Shown in pieces: positions 1 through 9,463 of a stretch of DNA of 64,000 nucleotides. The translations under genes and the position numbers were made by a program. Position 1 is the first letter of the stretch; every line of letters begins with the position of its first letter. The stretch covers positions 1,536,829 through 1,600,828 of the forward strand of contig NZ_JAAMPJ010000001.1 of the NCBI RefSeq assembly GCF_011067745.1, given 5' to 3'. The notes under the pieces are model-generated. The model saw only the letters and a program-made list of their open reading frames with translations. It searched no databases and was not told the origin of the DNA. The stretch comes from Lentzea alba. GTDB lineage: Bacteria; Actinomycetota; Actinomycetes; Mycobacteriales; Pseudonocardiaceae.

Positions 1-215
1 GAGGCGGCGTACTCGACGGTGGACACCGCGGTGCCGGCGGCGAGGTCGAGGACCTTCTCGCCGGGGCGGGCGTCGAGCACGCGGCGGCTCCACTCCCGCC
101 AGCGGCGGTCGAAGCCCAGCGTCATGACCGAGTTCGTGCGGTCGTAGCCCTTGGCCACGCCGTCGAACATCTCGGCGACCTCGCGCGGGTTCTTGTCCAA
201 GCCGGCTCGCGACAT
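1..215 (-). CDS. menG: Demethylmenaquinone methyltransferase, N-terminal part (cut by window edge)
   Basis: The gene runs off the left edge, so only the first 71 residues are visible. They contain [20 protein letters not shown] and the start of the SAM-binding strand [12 protein letters not shown], which match the UbiE/MenG family. This enzyme does the last step of menaquinone synthesis, C-methylation of demethylmenaquinone. The ATG is preceded by TAGTCT at a distance of six bases and by no ribosome binding site, so the transcript is probably leaderless. The two glycosyltransferases just downstream on the same strand match the mycobacterial neighbourhood of menG. Note the visible motif reads AAGTA rather than the more usual GTGT; this is tolerated variation as far as I can tell. 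Confidence 0.9.
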   Translation of the reverse strand, partial: MSRAGLDKNPREVAEMFDGVAKGYDRTNSVMTLGFDRRWREWSRRVLDARPGEKVLDLAAGTAVSTVEYAA

Positions 216-221
216 GCCAAG

Positions 222-227
222 AGACTA
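222..227 (-). promoter_or_regulatory. Leaderless-type -10 hexamer for menG
   Basis: TAGTCT on the minus strand lies six bases before the menG ATG. This fits the TANNNT -10 box of leaderless actinobacterial transcripts. No -35 element was assigned. Confidence 0.5.
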
Positions 228-250
228 AGTCAGGGCCGCTGAGATCATCT

Positions 251-1348
251 TCAGGGCACCTTCAGAGCCGTCAGCATGCCGTCCACCGCGGCGTGCCACG
301 GGTACTCCTCGGCGCGGGCTCTGGCGGCCTCGCGGGAACCCGATTCCAGGAGACGTCGAGCGGCCGACGCGAAGGCCGACGCGTGGTCGTCGACGGCCGC
401 GCCGCAGGAGGGTTGGACGATCTCCTTCAGCGCGCTGCTCTGGCTCACGACGACCGGGGTGCCGCTGGCGAGAGCTTCGAGGGCGGCCAGACCGAACGTC
501 TCGTGCGGGCCGGGCGCCAGCGACAGGTCGGCCGAGGCCAGGAGCGAGGCGACGTCCATCCGGGACTTCACGAAGCCGAGGAACGTCACCGGCAGGCCTG
601 CCGCGCGCTTCTCCAGGGCCGCGCGGCGCGGGCCGTCACCGGCGATCACCAGACGGGCGGAGTGGCCCTGCTCGTGCAGTTCGGCCAGCGTGTCGACCGA
701 GCGTTCGACGTGCTTCTCCGGCGACAGGCGTCCACAGTGGATGAGCAGGTTCTCCTTTCCCTGCAACAGGTCTCGCCTCAGGTCGACGGAGTGGCGGCGA
801 GGGGTGAACGTCGCCAGGTCGACACCCAGCGGCACCTGGCAGACGTTGCGGGCGCCGATGCGGTCGAACTCCTCGCGCGCGAACGCCGTCGTGCACACCA
901 CCGTGTCGTAGGAGGCGGCCATGCGGCCGTTGGCCCAGTCTGCGCCACGCACGGCCGGGCCCTCGGGCAGCACGAACTGCAGCAGGCGGTCGAGGCGTTC
1001 GTGCGAGATCACGACGTTCGGGATGCCGCGCTCGGTCGCCCACGCGCCCATGCCGCGCAACGTGAGCCGGTCGGAGACTTCGAGCCGGTCGGGCTTCAGG
1101 TGCTCCATCAGCGACTTCACCCGCCACGGGTCCACGACGCGGTAGCCGCCGGTGTACGGGATCTTCACCGCGGGCAGCGTGATGCGCCGGACACCGCCGG
1201 GCAGCACCTCGTCCGCGCGGCGATCACCCGGCACGACCAGCACCACCTCGTGGCCCGCCTGCACGTAGCCGGTGCCCAGGTGGTGCAGCGCCGTGCGGAG
1301 TCCGCCCGACTTGGGTCCGTAGAAGTTGGCTAGCTGAACGATCCTCAA
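251..1348 (-). CDS. GT4-family glycosyltransferase
   Basis: A 365-residue GT-B fold glycosyltransferase. The N-terminal half begins with the glycine-rich acceptor loop [15 protein letters not shown]. The C-terminal donor-binding half has [19 protein letters not shown] and the EX7E-type motif [17 protein letters not shown]. It probably transfers a sugar, likely mannose, to a lipid or lipoglycan at the inner face of the membrane; donor and acceptor are inferred only from family and context. The TTG start overlaps the stop of the upstream mgtA-like gene by four bases (TTGA), which indicates translational coupling. Only 35 bases separate its stop from the menG start. Confidence 0.85.
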   Translation of the reverse strand: MRIVQLANFYGPKSGGLRTALHHLGTGYVQAGHEVVLVVPGDRRADEVLPGGVRRITLPAVKIPYTGGYRVVDPWRVKSLMEHLKPDRLEVSDRLTLRGMGAWATERGIPNVVISHERLDRLLQFVLPEGPAVRGADWANGRMAASYDTVVCTTAFAREEFDRIGARNVCQVPLGVDLATFTPRRHSVDLRRDLLQGKENLLIHCGRLSPEKHVERSVDTLAELHEQGHSARLVIAGDGPRRAALEKRAAGLPVTFLGFVKSRMDVASLLASADLSLAPGPHETFGLAALEALASGTPVVVSQSSALKEIVQPSCGAAVDDHASAFASAARRLLESGSREAARARAEEYPWHAAVDGMLTALKVP

Positions 1349-2424
1349 GCGGCCGCCTGGTGAGTTAGTCCGGTCACCGCAGCGTAGTGGCCCATCAGCT
1401 CGTCGCAGATCGCAGGCCAGGTGCGGGAGAGCACCGACTTGCGGGCGGCGAGACCGAACCGCTTGCGCCGCAGCGGGTCGCGCAGGAGTTCGACGTACTG
1501 CGCGATGTCGTTCTCGAAGAGGTACCCGGTCCGGCCGTGGTTCACCAGGTCGCGCGGGCCGCCCGCGTTCGGCGCGAGCACGGGCAGGCCGGACGCGAGC
1601 GCCTCCTGCACGGCCTGGCAGAACGTCTCGTGCGGTCCGGTGTGGATGAAGACGTCCAATGAGGCGTAGGCCTCGGCGAGCTCCTGTCCGGCGCGGAAGC
1701 CGAGGAACTCGGCGCGCGGCAGGTCGCGCTCCAACTGTGCGCGGTCGGGACCGTCGCCCACGATCCGCAGCCGCACGCCCGGAATGTCGTGCAGCTCACG
1801 CAGCCGGTGCACCTGCTTCTCCGGCGCGAGGCGTCCGACGTAGCCCACGGTGAGCTCGTCGTTGTGCCTCGGGCGCGGGTGGAACAGGTCGATGTCGACA
1901 CCGCGGCCCCACCGGTGCACGCGCGGCACACCGTGCAGCTCCAACGCCTCGACGGCCGAACTCGACGGCGCGAGCGTGCGGTCGGACAGTGTGTGGAGGC
2001 GTTTGGTCCACCGCCACGCGGCTCGCTTGGTGAGCCCGAGGCCGTAGCTGCCGGCGAACCCGGCGACGTCGGTCTGGTAGACGGCGACGGTCGGCACGTC
2101 GATCTTGCGCGCGGCCCGGAGACCGTACGCACCCAGCACGAACGGCGAGGCGAGGTGCACGACGTCCGGCTGGAAGTCAGCCAGCGCGTGCAGCACTCTC
2201 GGGCTCGGCACCCCGATGGGCAGGCTCGTCACCATGGGCACGTCGACGGCGGAAACTCTGACGACGGGGGTGCCGTGGTGGGAGTCCGCTCCGGCACCTG
2301 GCGCGACGACCATCGCCTGATGGCCGTTGCGGCGCAGGTGCTCCAGGACGCGGAGCACGGAGTTGGAGACCCCGTTCACCTGGGGCAGGAAGCTCTCGGT
2401 CACGATCGCTACGCGCACAGACAC
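1345..2424 (-). CDS. mgtA: MgtA-like mannosyltransferase (GT4)
   Basis: This 359-residue protein starts [20 protein letters not shown], the N-terminal signature of the MgtA/PimB-related group. The donor half carries [14 protein letters not shown] and [17 protein letters not shown]. In mycobacteria MgtA transfers mannose from GDP-mannose to a glucuronosyl-diacylglycerol lipid anchor and lies next to menG, as it does here. It is the first gene of a two-gene coupled pair with the GT4 gene at 251-1348 and is divergent from the inositol-phosphatase-like gene at 2563. The start is GTG, with a weak AAGGTG ahead of it. Confidence 0.8.
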   Translation of the reverse strand: MSVRVAIVTESFLPQVNGVSNSVLRVLEHLRRNGHQAMVVAPGAGADSHHGTPVVRVSAVDVPMVTSLPIGVPSPRVLHALADFQPDVVHLASPFVLGAYGLRAARKIDVPTVAVYQTDVAGFAGSYGLGLTKRAAWRWTKRLHTLSDRTLAPSSSAVEALELHGVPRVHRWGRGVDIDLFHPRPRHNDELTVGYVGRLAPEKQVHRLRELHDIPGVRLRIVGDGPDRAQLERDLPRAEFLGFRAGQELAEAYASLDVFIHTGPHETFCQAVQEALASGLPVLAPNAGGPRDLVNHGRTGYLFENDIAQYVELLRDPLRRKRFGLAARKSVLSRTWPAICDELMGHYAAVTGLTHQAAA

Positions 2425-2562
2425 ACCTTGTAGGGCGGGTGTGAAGTCCGCGTGACGCGAAATTTGACGCGGTCAGAACACCTCACGTCGTGGCCAGGTG
2501 ATCGTCGTTTCGTCATCTTCGATTGGGTTGCCGGTCACTCGACGCGGTGAAACTAGGCCAGC

Positions 2563-3396
2563 ATGACCGTCTTGTCGTCCCGCCCCGCGCACCCAGTCGA
2601 CCCCGGACTGGTGTCCATCGCGCTGGAAGTGGCTGGTCGCCTGGCGAACGACGCCTCCGACGTCATCATGGCCACCGCCGGCCGCGGCGTCCGTCCCGAC
2701 TCCGACGAGTCGCCGTTCGACTGGGTCACCGACACCGACCGCACCCTGGAACGACACACCCGCCGCGTGCTCACGGCCGAGTTCCCGTCGATCCCCGTGT
2801 TCTGTGAAAACTCCAACGTGGACGTTCCCGGCGACTCCGAGTTCCGCTGGGTGGTGGACCCGGTCGACGGGACCGCGAACTACACCGCGGGCATGCCGTG
2901 GTGCGCCTACAGCCTTGCCCTGGTGGACCGCTGGGGTCCCGTGGTCGGTGTGGTCGCCGACCCGTACCGCTCGCAGATCTACGCCGCCGCACGCGGCCGT
3001 GGCATGCGTGCGAACGGCACGCCCGTGCGTCTGACCGAACGCCAGGGTGATTCTTTGGTGGTGTGCACGGAGATGACCCGAACGGGTCCGTGGCCAGGAA
3101 TGGGTGAATTCATCTCCACAGCCGCGATCGCAGGCACGGGCGTGCGTGTCCTGGGCTCGAAATGCCTTGCCGTGGCACAGGTGGCGTTGGGTCACGTCGC
3201 CGCCGCGGTACTGCATGGCTATCACGAGTGGGACGTCGCCGGTGCGGTGTCACTGGCCGTGGAGTCCGGTGCGGTCGTGCTGGATCGACGCGGTGAGGGT
3301 GCCCAACTGCCCGTGGACGGTCTGCTGGTGGCCGCTCCCGACGCGGCCGACGAGGTGCTGGGCTGGTGGCAGTCCGCGCTTCAGGCCGACAGCTGA
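2563..3396 (+). CDS. Inositol monophosphatase family protein
   Basis: A 277-residue member of the Mg-dependent inositol monophosphatase/CysQ superfamily. The metal-binding motif DPVDGTANYTAGMPW (about residues 103-117) and the C-terminal WDVAGAVSLAVESGAV motif are both intact, so it should be an active phosphatase. Candidate substrates are inositol phosphates, histidinol phosphate or PAP; the sequence does not decide between them. It is divergent from mgtA. Its 3' end overlaps the convergent membrane-protein gene by 16 bases. Confidence 0.88.
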   Translation: MTVLSSRPAHPVDPGLVSIALEVAGRLANDASDVIMATAGRGVRPDSDESPFDWVTDTDRTLERHTRRVLTAEFPSIPVFCENSNVDVPGDSEFRWVVDPVDGTANYTAGMPWCAYSLALVDRWGPVVGVVADPYRSQIYAAARGRGMRANGTPVRLTERQGDSLVVCTEMTRTGPWPGMGEFISTAAIAGTGVRVLGSKCLAVAQVALGHVAAAVLHGYHEWDVAGAVSLAVESGAVVLDRRGEGAQLPVDGLLVAAPDAADEVLGWWQSALQADS

Positions 3397-4016
3397 GGAA
3401 GCTGCTTCTCCAGCACTTCGAGATGGATGCGCGCCTCGTCTAGTTCCGGGTGGTCGAACATCTGCAACGCGACCCGGCCGACCTCGTTCTCGAACTGCTG
3501 GAAGTCGTGCGCCGCCTTGAGCAACCGCTGGTACACCGGGTGCTGCCGGTCGACCGCACCGAGCGCCCTGCCCAGCTGCGCGATGCCGCGCACGTCGTCG
3601 AGCTCCTTGGTCAGCTGCTCGCTGATCCGCTGCAGCCAGTCCTTGGCCGCCGACTTCGGCACGGTCTGAACCGCGGCCGCGACCCTTCGCGTGGACTCCG
3701 CACAGCGTTCGACCAGCTCGGACCACATGTCGTAGGGCTGCTGCGGCATCGGCAGGTACGCGGGCCGGGGCTGGCCGGGACGCTGCTGGCCGGGACGCTG
3801 GATCGAGCGGCGGATGAAGCCGACGCCGATGCCGACCACGGCTCCCGGCACGCCACCGAAGGCCAGAGCGATGGCGGCGATCGCGATGACCGTGATGAAG
3901 ACCGGGGACGGCGGCCGGTCGCTCGGGACGGTCAGGTCGATGATCGTCGTGAGGACGCCCATGAGCAGGGTGCCGACTGCGGCACCCCAGAGCGCTGAAC
4001 GGACGACAACCCCCAT
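3381..4016 (-). CDS. Membrane-anchored protein of unknown function
   Basis: 211 residues. Two hydrophobic segments lie near the N-terminus (about residues 5-30 and 38-68). A Gln/Pro/Arg-rich linker (about 72-90, with PGQQRPGQPRP) follows, then a mostly helical, charged C-terminal domain of about 115 residues, presumably cytoplasmic. I do not recognise the family. The ATG has no clear ribosome binding site. It converges on the inositol-phosphatase-like gene and lies between it and the paa operon, with no sign of functional linkage to either. Confidence 0.75.
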   Translation of the reverse strand: MGVVVRSALWGAAVGTLLMGVLTTIIDLTVPSDRPPSPVFITVIAIAAIALAFGGVPGAVVGIGVGFIRRSIQRPGQQRPGQPRPAYLPMPQQPYDMWSELVERCAESTRRVAAAVQTVPKSAAKDWLQRISEQLTKELDDVRGIAQLGRALGAVDRQHPVYQRLLKAAHDFQQFENEVGRVALQMFDHPELDEARIHLEVLEKQLPQLSA

Positions 4017-4058
4017 GGCCGTGATCGTGCCACGTTCACCGCTCGTTCGTCGGGAAAC

Positions 4059-5114
4059 TCAGGCGTCGAAGTCGACCGTCACGCACTCGCTGGTCGGCAA
4101 CGCCTGGCAGGTCAGCACGAACCCCGCCGCCACCTCGGACTCGTCCAGCGCGTAGTTCCGGCGCATCTCGACGGACCCCTCGGTCACCAACGCCCGGCAC
4201 GTGCCGCACACCCCGCCCTTGCAGGCGAACGGCAGGTCGGCGCGAACCCGTTGCGCCGCATCGAGGATCGGCTCGTCGGCGGGCAGCGGCAAGGTCGTCG
4301 ACTTGCCGTCCAGCACCACGGTCACGGACGCGGCGGCGTCCACCACGGCCTCGGCCCGGCGCGGAGGGGGCGGTGGTTCGTCGACGTAGAAGAGTTCGTG
4401 GTGCACTCGTTCGGCCGGCACGCCGCGATCACGCAGCACGGCCGTGGCGTCCTGGACCATCTCGTACGGGCCGCACAGCCACCACTCGTCGATGGCGTCG
4501 AACGGCACGATGCTGCCGAACAGCGCGGTCAGCTTTTCGGCGTTCAGGCGGCCGGTGAACAGCTCCACGTCGCGGGGTTCGCGGGACAGCACGTGGACGA
4601 GTTGGAAGGTGGCCGGGTAGCGGTCCTTCAGGTCGGCCAGTTCGTCGGCGAACATCACCGTGTTGGTGCTGCGGTTGCCGTACAGCAGGGTCACGCGGGC
4701 GCCGGTGGCGAGGACGGTCGCGGCGATCGACAGGGCCGGGGTGATGCCCGAGCCGGCGACCACCAGGCCGTGGTGGGTGCCGGTGCCGGTGGGCGTGAAC
4801 TTGCCCAGCGGCGGCAGGACTTCGACGACGTCACCCGCGACGAGCCGGTCCACCAGCCACGTCGAGAACTGGCCGCCGTCGACGCGGCGCACGCCGATGC
4901 GCGGGGAGGCTCCGGCGGGAGCGCAGATCGAGTACGAGCGGCGTTCGTCGCCCTGGCGCAGGGTCAGGTACTGGCCCGCGGCGAAGGCGAAGTCCTCGGA
5001 CAGGTCAGAAGGCACGTCGAAGGTGACGGCCACGGCGTCGTCGCAGAGGCGGTCGACGCGGGCGACCGTCAGCTTGTGGAAGGCGGCCCCCCGCTTCCCG
5101 TTTTTGGGCGACAA
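4059..5114 (-). CDS. paaE: Phenylacetyl-CoA epoxidase reductase subunit PaaE
   Basis: A 351-residue flavin/iron-sulfur oxidoreductase. It has an N-terminal FAD domain (RRSYSICAPAG), an NAD(P)H domain (VVAGSGITPALSIAATVL), and a C-terminal plant-type 2Fe-2S ferredoxin domain with CKGGVCGTC and a distal Cys. It passes electrons from NADPH to the PaaA di-iron centre during ring epoxidation of phenylacetyl-CoA. The TTG start follows the paaD stop directly (TAGTTG), so translation is coupled. It is the last gene of paaABCDE. Confidence 0.93.
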   Translation of the reverse strand: MSPKNGKRGAAFHKLTVARVDRLCDDAVAVTFDVPSDLSEDFAFAAGQYLTLRQGDERRSYSICAPAGASPRIGVRRVDGGQFSTWLVDRLVAGDVVEVLPPLGKFTPTGTGTHHGLVVAGSGITPALSIAATVLATGARVTLLYGNRSTNTVMFADELADLKDRYPATFQLVHVLSREPRDVELFTGRLNAEKLTALFGSIVPFDAIDEWWLCGPYEMVQDATAVLRDRGVPAERVHHELFYVDEPPPPPRRAEAVVDAAASVTVVLDGKSTTLPLPADEPILDAAQRVRADLPFACKGGVCGTCRALVTEGSVEMRRNYALDESEVAAGFVLTCQALPTSECVTVDFDA

Positions 5115-5606
5115 CTAGATCTCCTTGACGTGCTCGAAGGGCTCGGAGCAGGCGTTGCAGCGGCGCAGGGCCTTGCACGCGGTCGAGCCGAACCGGGAAA
5201 TCTCCGAGGTGTTGAGCGAGCCGCACTGCGGGCAGGCGACCTGTCGTGACGGCGGCACGAGGTTCAGCGGAACGGGTCCGACGGCGACAGGTCCTACGCG
5301 GGACGGTGGTGCGATGCCCGCTTCAGCCAGCTTCGTGCGGCCTTCGTCGCTGATCCAGTCCGTCGTCCAGGCAGGTGAGAGCGACAGGCGCACCTCGACT
5401 TCCGCGAAACCCGCGGAGATCAACGAACGGCGCAGGTCGGCGCCCATCTCGTCGATCGCAGGACAGCCCGAGTAGGTCGGGGTGATGGTGACGACCACGC
5501 GACCGTCCTGTTCGGACACCTCGCGGAGCACGCCGAGGTCCGCCAGCGTGAGGACCGGGAGTTCCGGGTCCCGCACGGCCGACGCGATCTCGAGTGCGGT
5601 GGTCAC
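5115..5606 (-). CDS. paaD: Phenylacetyl-CoA epoxidase accessory protein PaaD
   Basis: 163 residues. A MIP18/DUF59 domain (VRDPELPVLTLADLGVLR, then TPTYSGCPAIDEM) is followed by a C-terminal zinc-ribbon-like CPQCGS...CNAC segment. PaaD is needed for maturation of the epoxidase, by analogy with SufT-type iron-sulfur assembly factors. I chose the GTG at 5606 because it overlaps the paaC stop by four bases (GTGA), as paaB does with paaA. A longer open frame upstream is the shadow of paaC. Confidence 0.92.
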   Translation of the reverse strand: MTTALEIASAVRDPELPVLTLADLGVLREVSEQDGRVVVTITPTYSGCPAIDEMGADLRRSLISAGFAEVEVRLSLSPAWTTDWISDEGRTKLAEAGIAPPSRVGPVAVGPVPLNLVPPSRQVACPQCGSLNTSEISRFGSTACKALRRCNACSEPFEHVKEI

Positions 5607-6487
5607 CAGACCGCTCCGGGCAGCGAGCGGTGCAGGTGCTGCATCTCGGCGAGCAGGTAGCCCATGGCCTCGGTGTGCACGCCGTCGCGGCCGGCCATGC
5701 CCGCGACCCGCGCGGCACGAGTGTCCGCGGGACGCGTGAGGCCGGCGGCGTTGAGAACCGCCTCCAGCACACCGTCCACTTCGGACCGCAGGGACGCGGG
5801 GTCGACCGCGACGCCGGCGAGACGGGTTTCGACGGGGTGTGTCGCGAACAGCTCGTCCACGAACGGCCACACGCGGGCCAGGCCGGCCTGCATGCGGCGG
5901 TGCGACTCGTCGGTGCCGTCGCCGAGCCGGACGGTCCACTGGGCGGCGTGGTCGCGGTGGTAGGCCAGCTCCTTCAGGCCCTTCTCGGCGATGGCGGCCA
6001 GCACCGGGTCGGCCGAGCCGCGCAGGCGCGAGAACAGGGCCAGGCGCCACGACGAGAACACCAGCAGGCGCGCGATGGTCGTGCCGAAGTCGCCGCCGGG
6101 GCCCGGTCCGCAGTCGATCTCGGCCAGGTGCACGTTGCGGAACTCGCGTTCGTCGCGCAGGTAGGCCAGCTGGTCCTCATCGCGATCCAGCACCTCGCCG
6201 GCGCGCGTCAGCAGCATCCGGGCCTGGCCGAGCAGGTCCAGGGCGATGTTGGCGAGCGCGATGTCCTCTTCGAGCTCCGGAGCGCGCGAGCACCACTCCG
6301 AGAGGCGCTGCGAGAAGATCAACGCGTCGTCGCCGAGCATCAGGCAGTAGGCGGCCAGAGCCTCGCGGTCGACGCCGGGCGGGAACTCGCGGTTCACGCC
6401 GGACAGGGCCTCCGAGAAACCCGTCCCGAACGCCCAGTGCGCGTCCTCGTGGCCCAGCAACGACTCGTACGCGTTATCGAAGCTCAT
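5603..6487 (-). CDS. paaC: Phenylacetyl-CoA epoxidase structural subunit PaaC
   Basis: 294 residues with the ferritin-like helical fold of PaaC: LGDDALIFSQRLSEWC, EEDIALANIALDLLGQAR and FRNVHLAEIDCGPG. PaaC pairs with PaaA in the oxygenase core and stabilises it, but does not hold the catalytic di-iron site. It is somewhat longer than many homologues (about 250 residues). The ATG overlaps the paaB stop (ATGA), so the start is supported by coupling. Confidence 0.92.
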   Translation of the reverse strand: MSFDNAYESLLGHEDAHWAFGTGFSEALSGVNREFPPGVDREALAAYCLMLGDDALIFSQRLSEWCSRAPELEEDIALANIALDLLGQARMLLTRAGEVLDRDEDQLAYLRDEREFRNVHLAEIDCGPGPGGDFGTTIARLLVFSSWRLALFSRLRGSADPVLAAIAEKGLKELAYHRDHAAQWTVRLGDGTDESHRRMQAGLARVWPFVDELFATHPVETRLAGVAVDPASLRSEVDGVLEAVLNAAGLTRPADTRAARVAGMAGRDGVHTEAMGYLLAEMQHLHRSLPGAVW

Positions 6488-6768
6488 AGGTGCGGCACGT
6501 CCTCGGGAATCGCGTAGAACGTCGGGTGCCGGTAGACCTTGTCCCCGGACGGCGCGAAGAACGGGTCCTTCTCGTCCGGCGACGAAGCCGTGATCGCGGT
6601 CGCGGGCACGACCCAGATGGAGACGCCCTCGTTGCGGCGCGTGTAGACGTCACGGGCGTTGCGCAGAGCCATCTCCGCGTCCGGTGCGTGCAGCGAACCG
6701 ACGTGCACGTGGTTCAGGCCGCGCTTGCCCCGCACGAACACTTCCCACAGCGGCCAAGACGTGCTCAC
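6484..6768 (-). CDS. paaB: Phenylacetyl-CoA epoxidase subunit PaaB
   Basis: A 94-residue protein with [20 protein letters not shown] and [18 protein letters not shown], characteristic of PaaB. PaaB bridges PaaAC heterodimers in the multicomponent epoxidase. The GTG start overlaps the paaA stop by four bases (GTGA), and the stop overlaps the paaC ATG. The much longer open frame that covers it is an artefact of GC-rich sequence. Confidence 0.93.
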   Translation of the reverse strand: MSTSWPLWEVFVRGKRGLNHVHVGSLHAPDAEMALRNARDVYTRRNEGVSIWVVPATAITASSPDEKDPFFAPSGDKVYRHPTFYAIPEDVPHL

Positions 6769-7703
6769 GCGGCACCTTCCTTCTGTGCGTGCTTCTGCGC
6801 GTGGGCGACGGCGGCCTCGCGGACCCACGAACCGTCCTCGTGCGCCTTGCGCCGGTGCGCGATGCGCTGCTCGTTGCAGACGCCGCCACCCTTGACGACC
6901 TGCCAGAACTCGTCCCAGTCCGGCGAGCCGAAGTCGTACTGGCCCCGCTCCTCGTTCCACTTGAGCTCGGGGTCCGGGAACGTCACGCCGAGCGCCTCGG
7001 CCTGGGGCATGCTCATGTTCACGAACTTCTGCCGCAGCTCGTCGTTGGTGTCGCGCTTGATCCGCCACGCCATCGACTGCTCGGTGTTCGTCGACTCGGA
7101 GTCCGGCGGGCCGAACATCATCAGCGCCGGCCACCACCAGCGGTTCACCGAGTCCTGCACCATGTCGCGCTGCTGCTGGGTGCCGCGCATCATCGTCATG
7201 AGCAGCTCGTAGCCCTGACGCTGGTGGAACGACTCTTCCTTGCAGATGCGGATCATGGCGCGCGCGTACGGCCCGTAGGACGTGCGGCACAGCGGCACCT
7301 GGTTGCAGATCGCGGCGCCGTCGACGAGCCAGCCGATCACGCCGACGTCGGCGAACGTCAGCGTCGGGTAGTTGAAGATCGAGGAGTACTTCTGGCGGCC
7401 CTCGATGAGCTTGGTCGTCAGGTCCTCGCGGTCGGCGCCGAGCGTCTCGGTCGCCGAGTACAGGTACAGGCCGTGCCCGGCCTCGTCCTGCACCTTCGCC
7501 AGCAGGATCGCCTTGCGCCGCAGCGACGGCGCGCGGGAGATCCAGTTGCCCTCCGGCTGCATGCCGATGATCTCGGAGTGCGCGTGCTGGGCGATCTGCC
7601 TGATCAGGGTCTTGCGGTAGCCGTCGGGCATCCAGTCGCGCGGCTCGATGCGCGATTCGGCCTGCACGGTGCGCTCGAAGCGCAGCTCCAGGTCATCCGC
7701 CAT
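6765..7703 (-). CDS. paaA: Phenylacetyl-CoA epoxidase catalytic subunit PaaA
   Basis: 312 residues. The di-iron ligands sit in ferritin-like helices, with the E-x2-H pairs visible in [17 protein letters not shown] and [15 protein letters not shown]. PaaA epoxidises the aromatic ring of phenylacetyl-CoA, starting its aerobic degradation. It is the first gene of a tightly coupled five-gene operon. The ATG has TAACAT six bases upstream and no ribosome binding site, so a leaderless start is likely. No paaG, paaZ or PaaX-type regulator gene was found in the window. Confidence 0.94.
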   Translation of the reverse strand: MADDLELRFERTVQAESRIEPRDWMPDGYRKTLIRQIAQHAHSEIIGMQPEGNWISRAPSLRRKAILLAKVQDEAGHGLYLYSATETLGADREDLTTKLIEGRQKYSSIFNYPTLTFADVGVIGWLVDGAAICNQVPLCRTSYGPYARAMIRICKEESFHQRQGYELLMTMMRGTQQQRDMVQDSVNRWWWPALMMFGPPDSESTNTEQSMAWRIKRDTNDELRQKFVNMSMPQAEALGVTFPDPELKWNEERGQYDFGSPDWDEFWQVVKGGGVCNEQRIAHRRKAHEDGSWVREAAVAHAQKHAQKEGAA

Positions 7704-7709
7704 GCACCG

Positions 7710-7715
7710 ATGTTA
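7710..7715 (-). promoter_or_regulatory. Leaderless-type -10 hexamer for paaABCDE
   Basis: TAACAT lies six bases before the paaA ATG on the minus strand. The hexamer overlaps the last codons of the upstream DUF3592 gene, which may therefore be read through into the paa operon as well. Confidence 0.5.
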
Positions 7716-8159
7716 CACCTGAGTGCCGAATCTGCGTAGAACTGTCACAACGGCGGCGATGACGAGCCAGACCGCGACCAGGAACGTCCCGACGGGAAGC
7801 AGGCTGAGCACCGCCGTCCGGCCCGCGACGCGCGTCAGTTCGGGGTTCGTCTGGTCGTACTCGACCCGCACGTTGTCGCCGACCTTCAGCCCCGCCGGGT
7901 ACAGCACGCCCTGCGACGGGATGATCACGCGACCGTCTGGTGTGGCGTAGCGCACAACCGTCCGGTTGAAGGCCACGGAGTCGACCTGCGCGACCGCCTG
8001 CCCCACGTTGCGTTCGATGGCCATGTCGTCCCGCCAGCACGCGATCGGCAACAGCACGCACACGAGCGTGACCACACCACCGACGACGAGCAACGTTCTG
8101 CTGACCGCACGGCGGACGCGCACACCGAGCGGCGACTTGGTCACTGCGTCCTCCACCAC
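7713..8159 (-). CDS. DUF3592-like membrane protein
   Basis: 148 residues with a transmembrane helix at each end (about 20-42 and 115-140). Between them is an extracytoplasmic beta-rich domain with VVRYATPDGRVIIPSQ and GDNVRVEYDQTNPELTRV, the pattern of DUF3592. Function is unknown. The GTG start is followed in frame by another GTG; TAGACT lies eight bases upstream, one base further than in the neighbouring leaderless genes. Its stop is only nine bases before paaA. Confidence 0.75.
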   Translation of the reverse strand: MVEDAVTKSPLGVRVRRAVSRTLLVVGGVVTLVCVLLPIACWRDDMAIERNVGQAVAQVDSVAFNRTVVRYATPDGRVIIPSQGVLYPAGLKVGDNVRVEYDQTNPELTRVAGRTAVLSLLPVGTFLVAVWLVIAAVVTVLRRFGTQV

Positions 8160-8210
8160 AACTGAGAAGTCTAGAGCCGGGCGGATGCCGCGCTTTCAGG
8201 TTGAGGTCCA

Positions 8211-8216
8211 TACAGT
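8211..8216 (+). promoter_or_regulatory. Leaderless-type -10 hexamer for menF
   Basis: TACAGT lies six bases before the GTG start of menF, with no ribosome binding site between them. Confidence 0.5.
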
Positions 8217-8222
8217 CGAGAC

Positions 8223-9455
8223 GTGACCTCAGCACCGACATCGCGCACACGGCAGCGAATCCGCGTCCGCTCGAAGCGGGACACCGCCGGTGACCTGCTC
8301 GGACTGCTGCCAGCCCCGGAGCACGCGCTCGCCTGGGTGCGCGACGGGTCAGGTCTCGTCGGCTGGGGGGAAGCCGCACGGCTGGAGGTCAGCGGCCCGG
8401 ACCGGTTCGCACAGGCCGACAAGTGGTGGCGTGAGTTCGTGTCACAGCTCGACGTCGACGACGAGCTGGGCGTGCCGGGCAGCGGTCCCGTCGCGTTCGT
8501 GTCGATGGCCTTCGCCGACGAGCCGGGCGACTCGGTGCTGATCGTTCCCGAGGTCGTCGTCGGCCGTCGCAACGGCGAGCAGTGGGTCACCACCATCGGC
8601 GCCTCGGACCCGAACCCCTTGGTCGCGCCGCTGTCGCGGCCCACGACGGTCCGGTACGCGAACGGGCAGCTGCCGGTCACGCAGTACCGCGAGGCCGTGC
8701 GGTCCGCTGTCGCCCGAATGCGCGCCGGCGAGCTGGACAAGGTCGTCCTGGCTCACGACCTGGTCGCGTTGACCGATCGACGGCTCGACCAGCGGTTCGT
8801 GCTGCAGGGGCTGGCCCGCCGCTATCCGGAGTGCTGGGCGTACGCCGTTGACGGGCTCGTGGGCGCCACGCCTGAGCTGCTGCTGCGACGGACCGGGTCT
8901 GTCGTGGACTCACGCGTGCTGGCCGGGACCACCTGGCCGCACGACGGTGTGTCCGATGAGGAGCTCGCGGCGGCGTTGATGTCGTCGGAGAAGAACCTCG
9001 AAGAGCACGACTACGCGATCACCTCTCTCGCGGAGACGCTCCGGCCGTACTGCACCACCATGTCGGTCGAGGGACCTTCGGTGCTGCGGCTGCCGAACGT
9101 GTCACACCTGTCCAGCGATGTGATCGGTGAGCTCGGCGAGCCCACCTCTTTGTTGCGTCTCGGGGAGGCGGTGCATCCGACGGCGGCGGTCGGAGGCACG
9201 CCCAGGCTGGACGCGACCACGTTGATCGCGCAGCTGGAGGGGATGGACCGCGGGCGTTATGCCGGCCCGGTCGGGTGGATCGACGGCAACGGCGACGGGG
9301 AACTCGGCATCGCGCTGCGGTGTGCGCAGATCTCCGGTTCGACCGCGCGGTTGTTCGCCGGGTGCGGGCTCGTCGCGGACTCGGATCCGGACATCGAGGT
9401 GCAGGAGGCGCACGCGAAGATGCGCCCGATGCGCGAGGCCCTCGAAGGGCTCTAA
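8223..9455 (+). CDS. menF: Isochorismate synthase
   Basis: A 410-residue chorismate-utilising enzyme. The family core is clear: GELDKVVLAHDLVA, GATPELLLRRTGSVVDSR, LAGTTWP and GRYAGPVGWIDGNGDGELG. It converts chorismate to isochorismate. With menD, menB, menE and menA nearby, the product most likely feeds menaquinone rather than a siderophore, although EntC-type enzymes are indistinguishable at this level. The GTG start fits a leaderless transcript. It converges on the GrpB-like gene with an 8-base gap. Confidence 0.9.
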   Translation: MTSAPTSRTRQRIRVRSKRDTAGDLLGLLPAPEHALAWVRDGSGLVGWGEAARLEVSGPDRFAQADKWWREFVSQLDVDDELGVPGSGPVAFVSMAFADEPGDSVLIVPEVVVGRRNGEQWVTTIGASDPNPLVAPLSRPTTVRYANGQLPVTQYREAVRSAVARMRAGELDKVVLAHDLVALTDRRLDQRFVLQGLARRYPECWAYAVDGLVGATPELLLRRTGSVVDSRVLAGTTWPHDGVSDEELAAALMSSEKNLEEHDYAITSLAETLRPYCTTMSVEGPSVLRLPNVSHLSSDVIGELGEPTSLLRLGEAVHPTAAVGGTPRLDATTLIAQLEGMDRGRYAGPVGWIDGNGDGELGIALRCAQISGSTARLFAGCGLVADSDPDIEVQEAHAKMRPMREALEGL

Positions 9456-9463
9456 GCCGCCAC

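Noticed and set aside
6484-7290. A 268-codon reading of paaB
   Set aside because: Only the last 94 codons match PaaB. The rest is antisense-like composition over paaA, and the GTGA overlap fixes the start.
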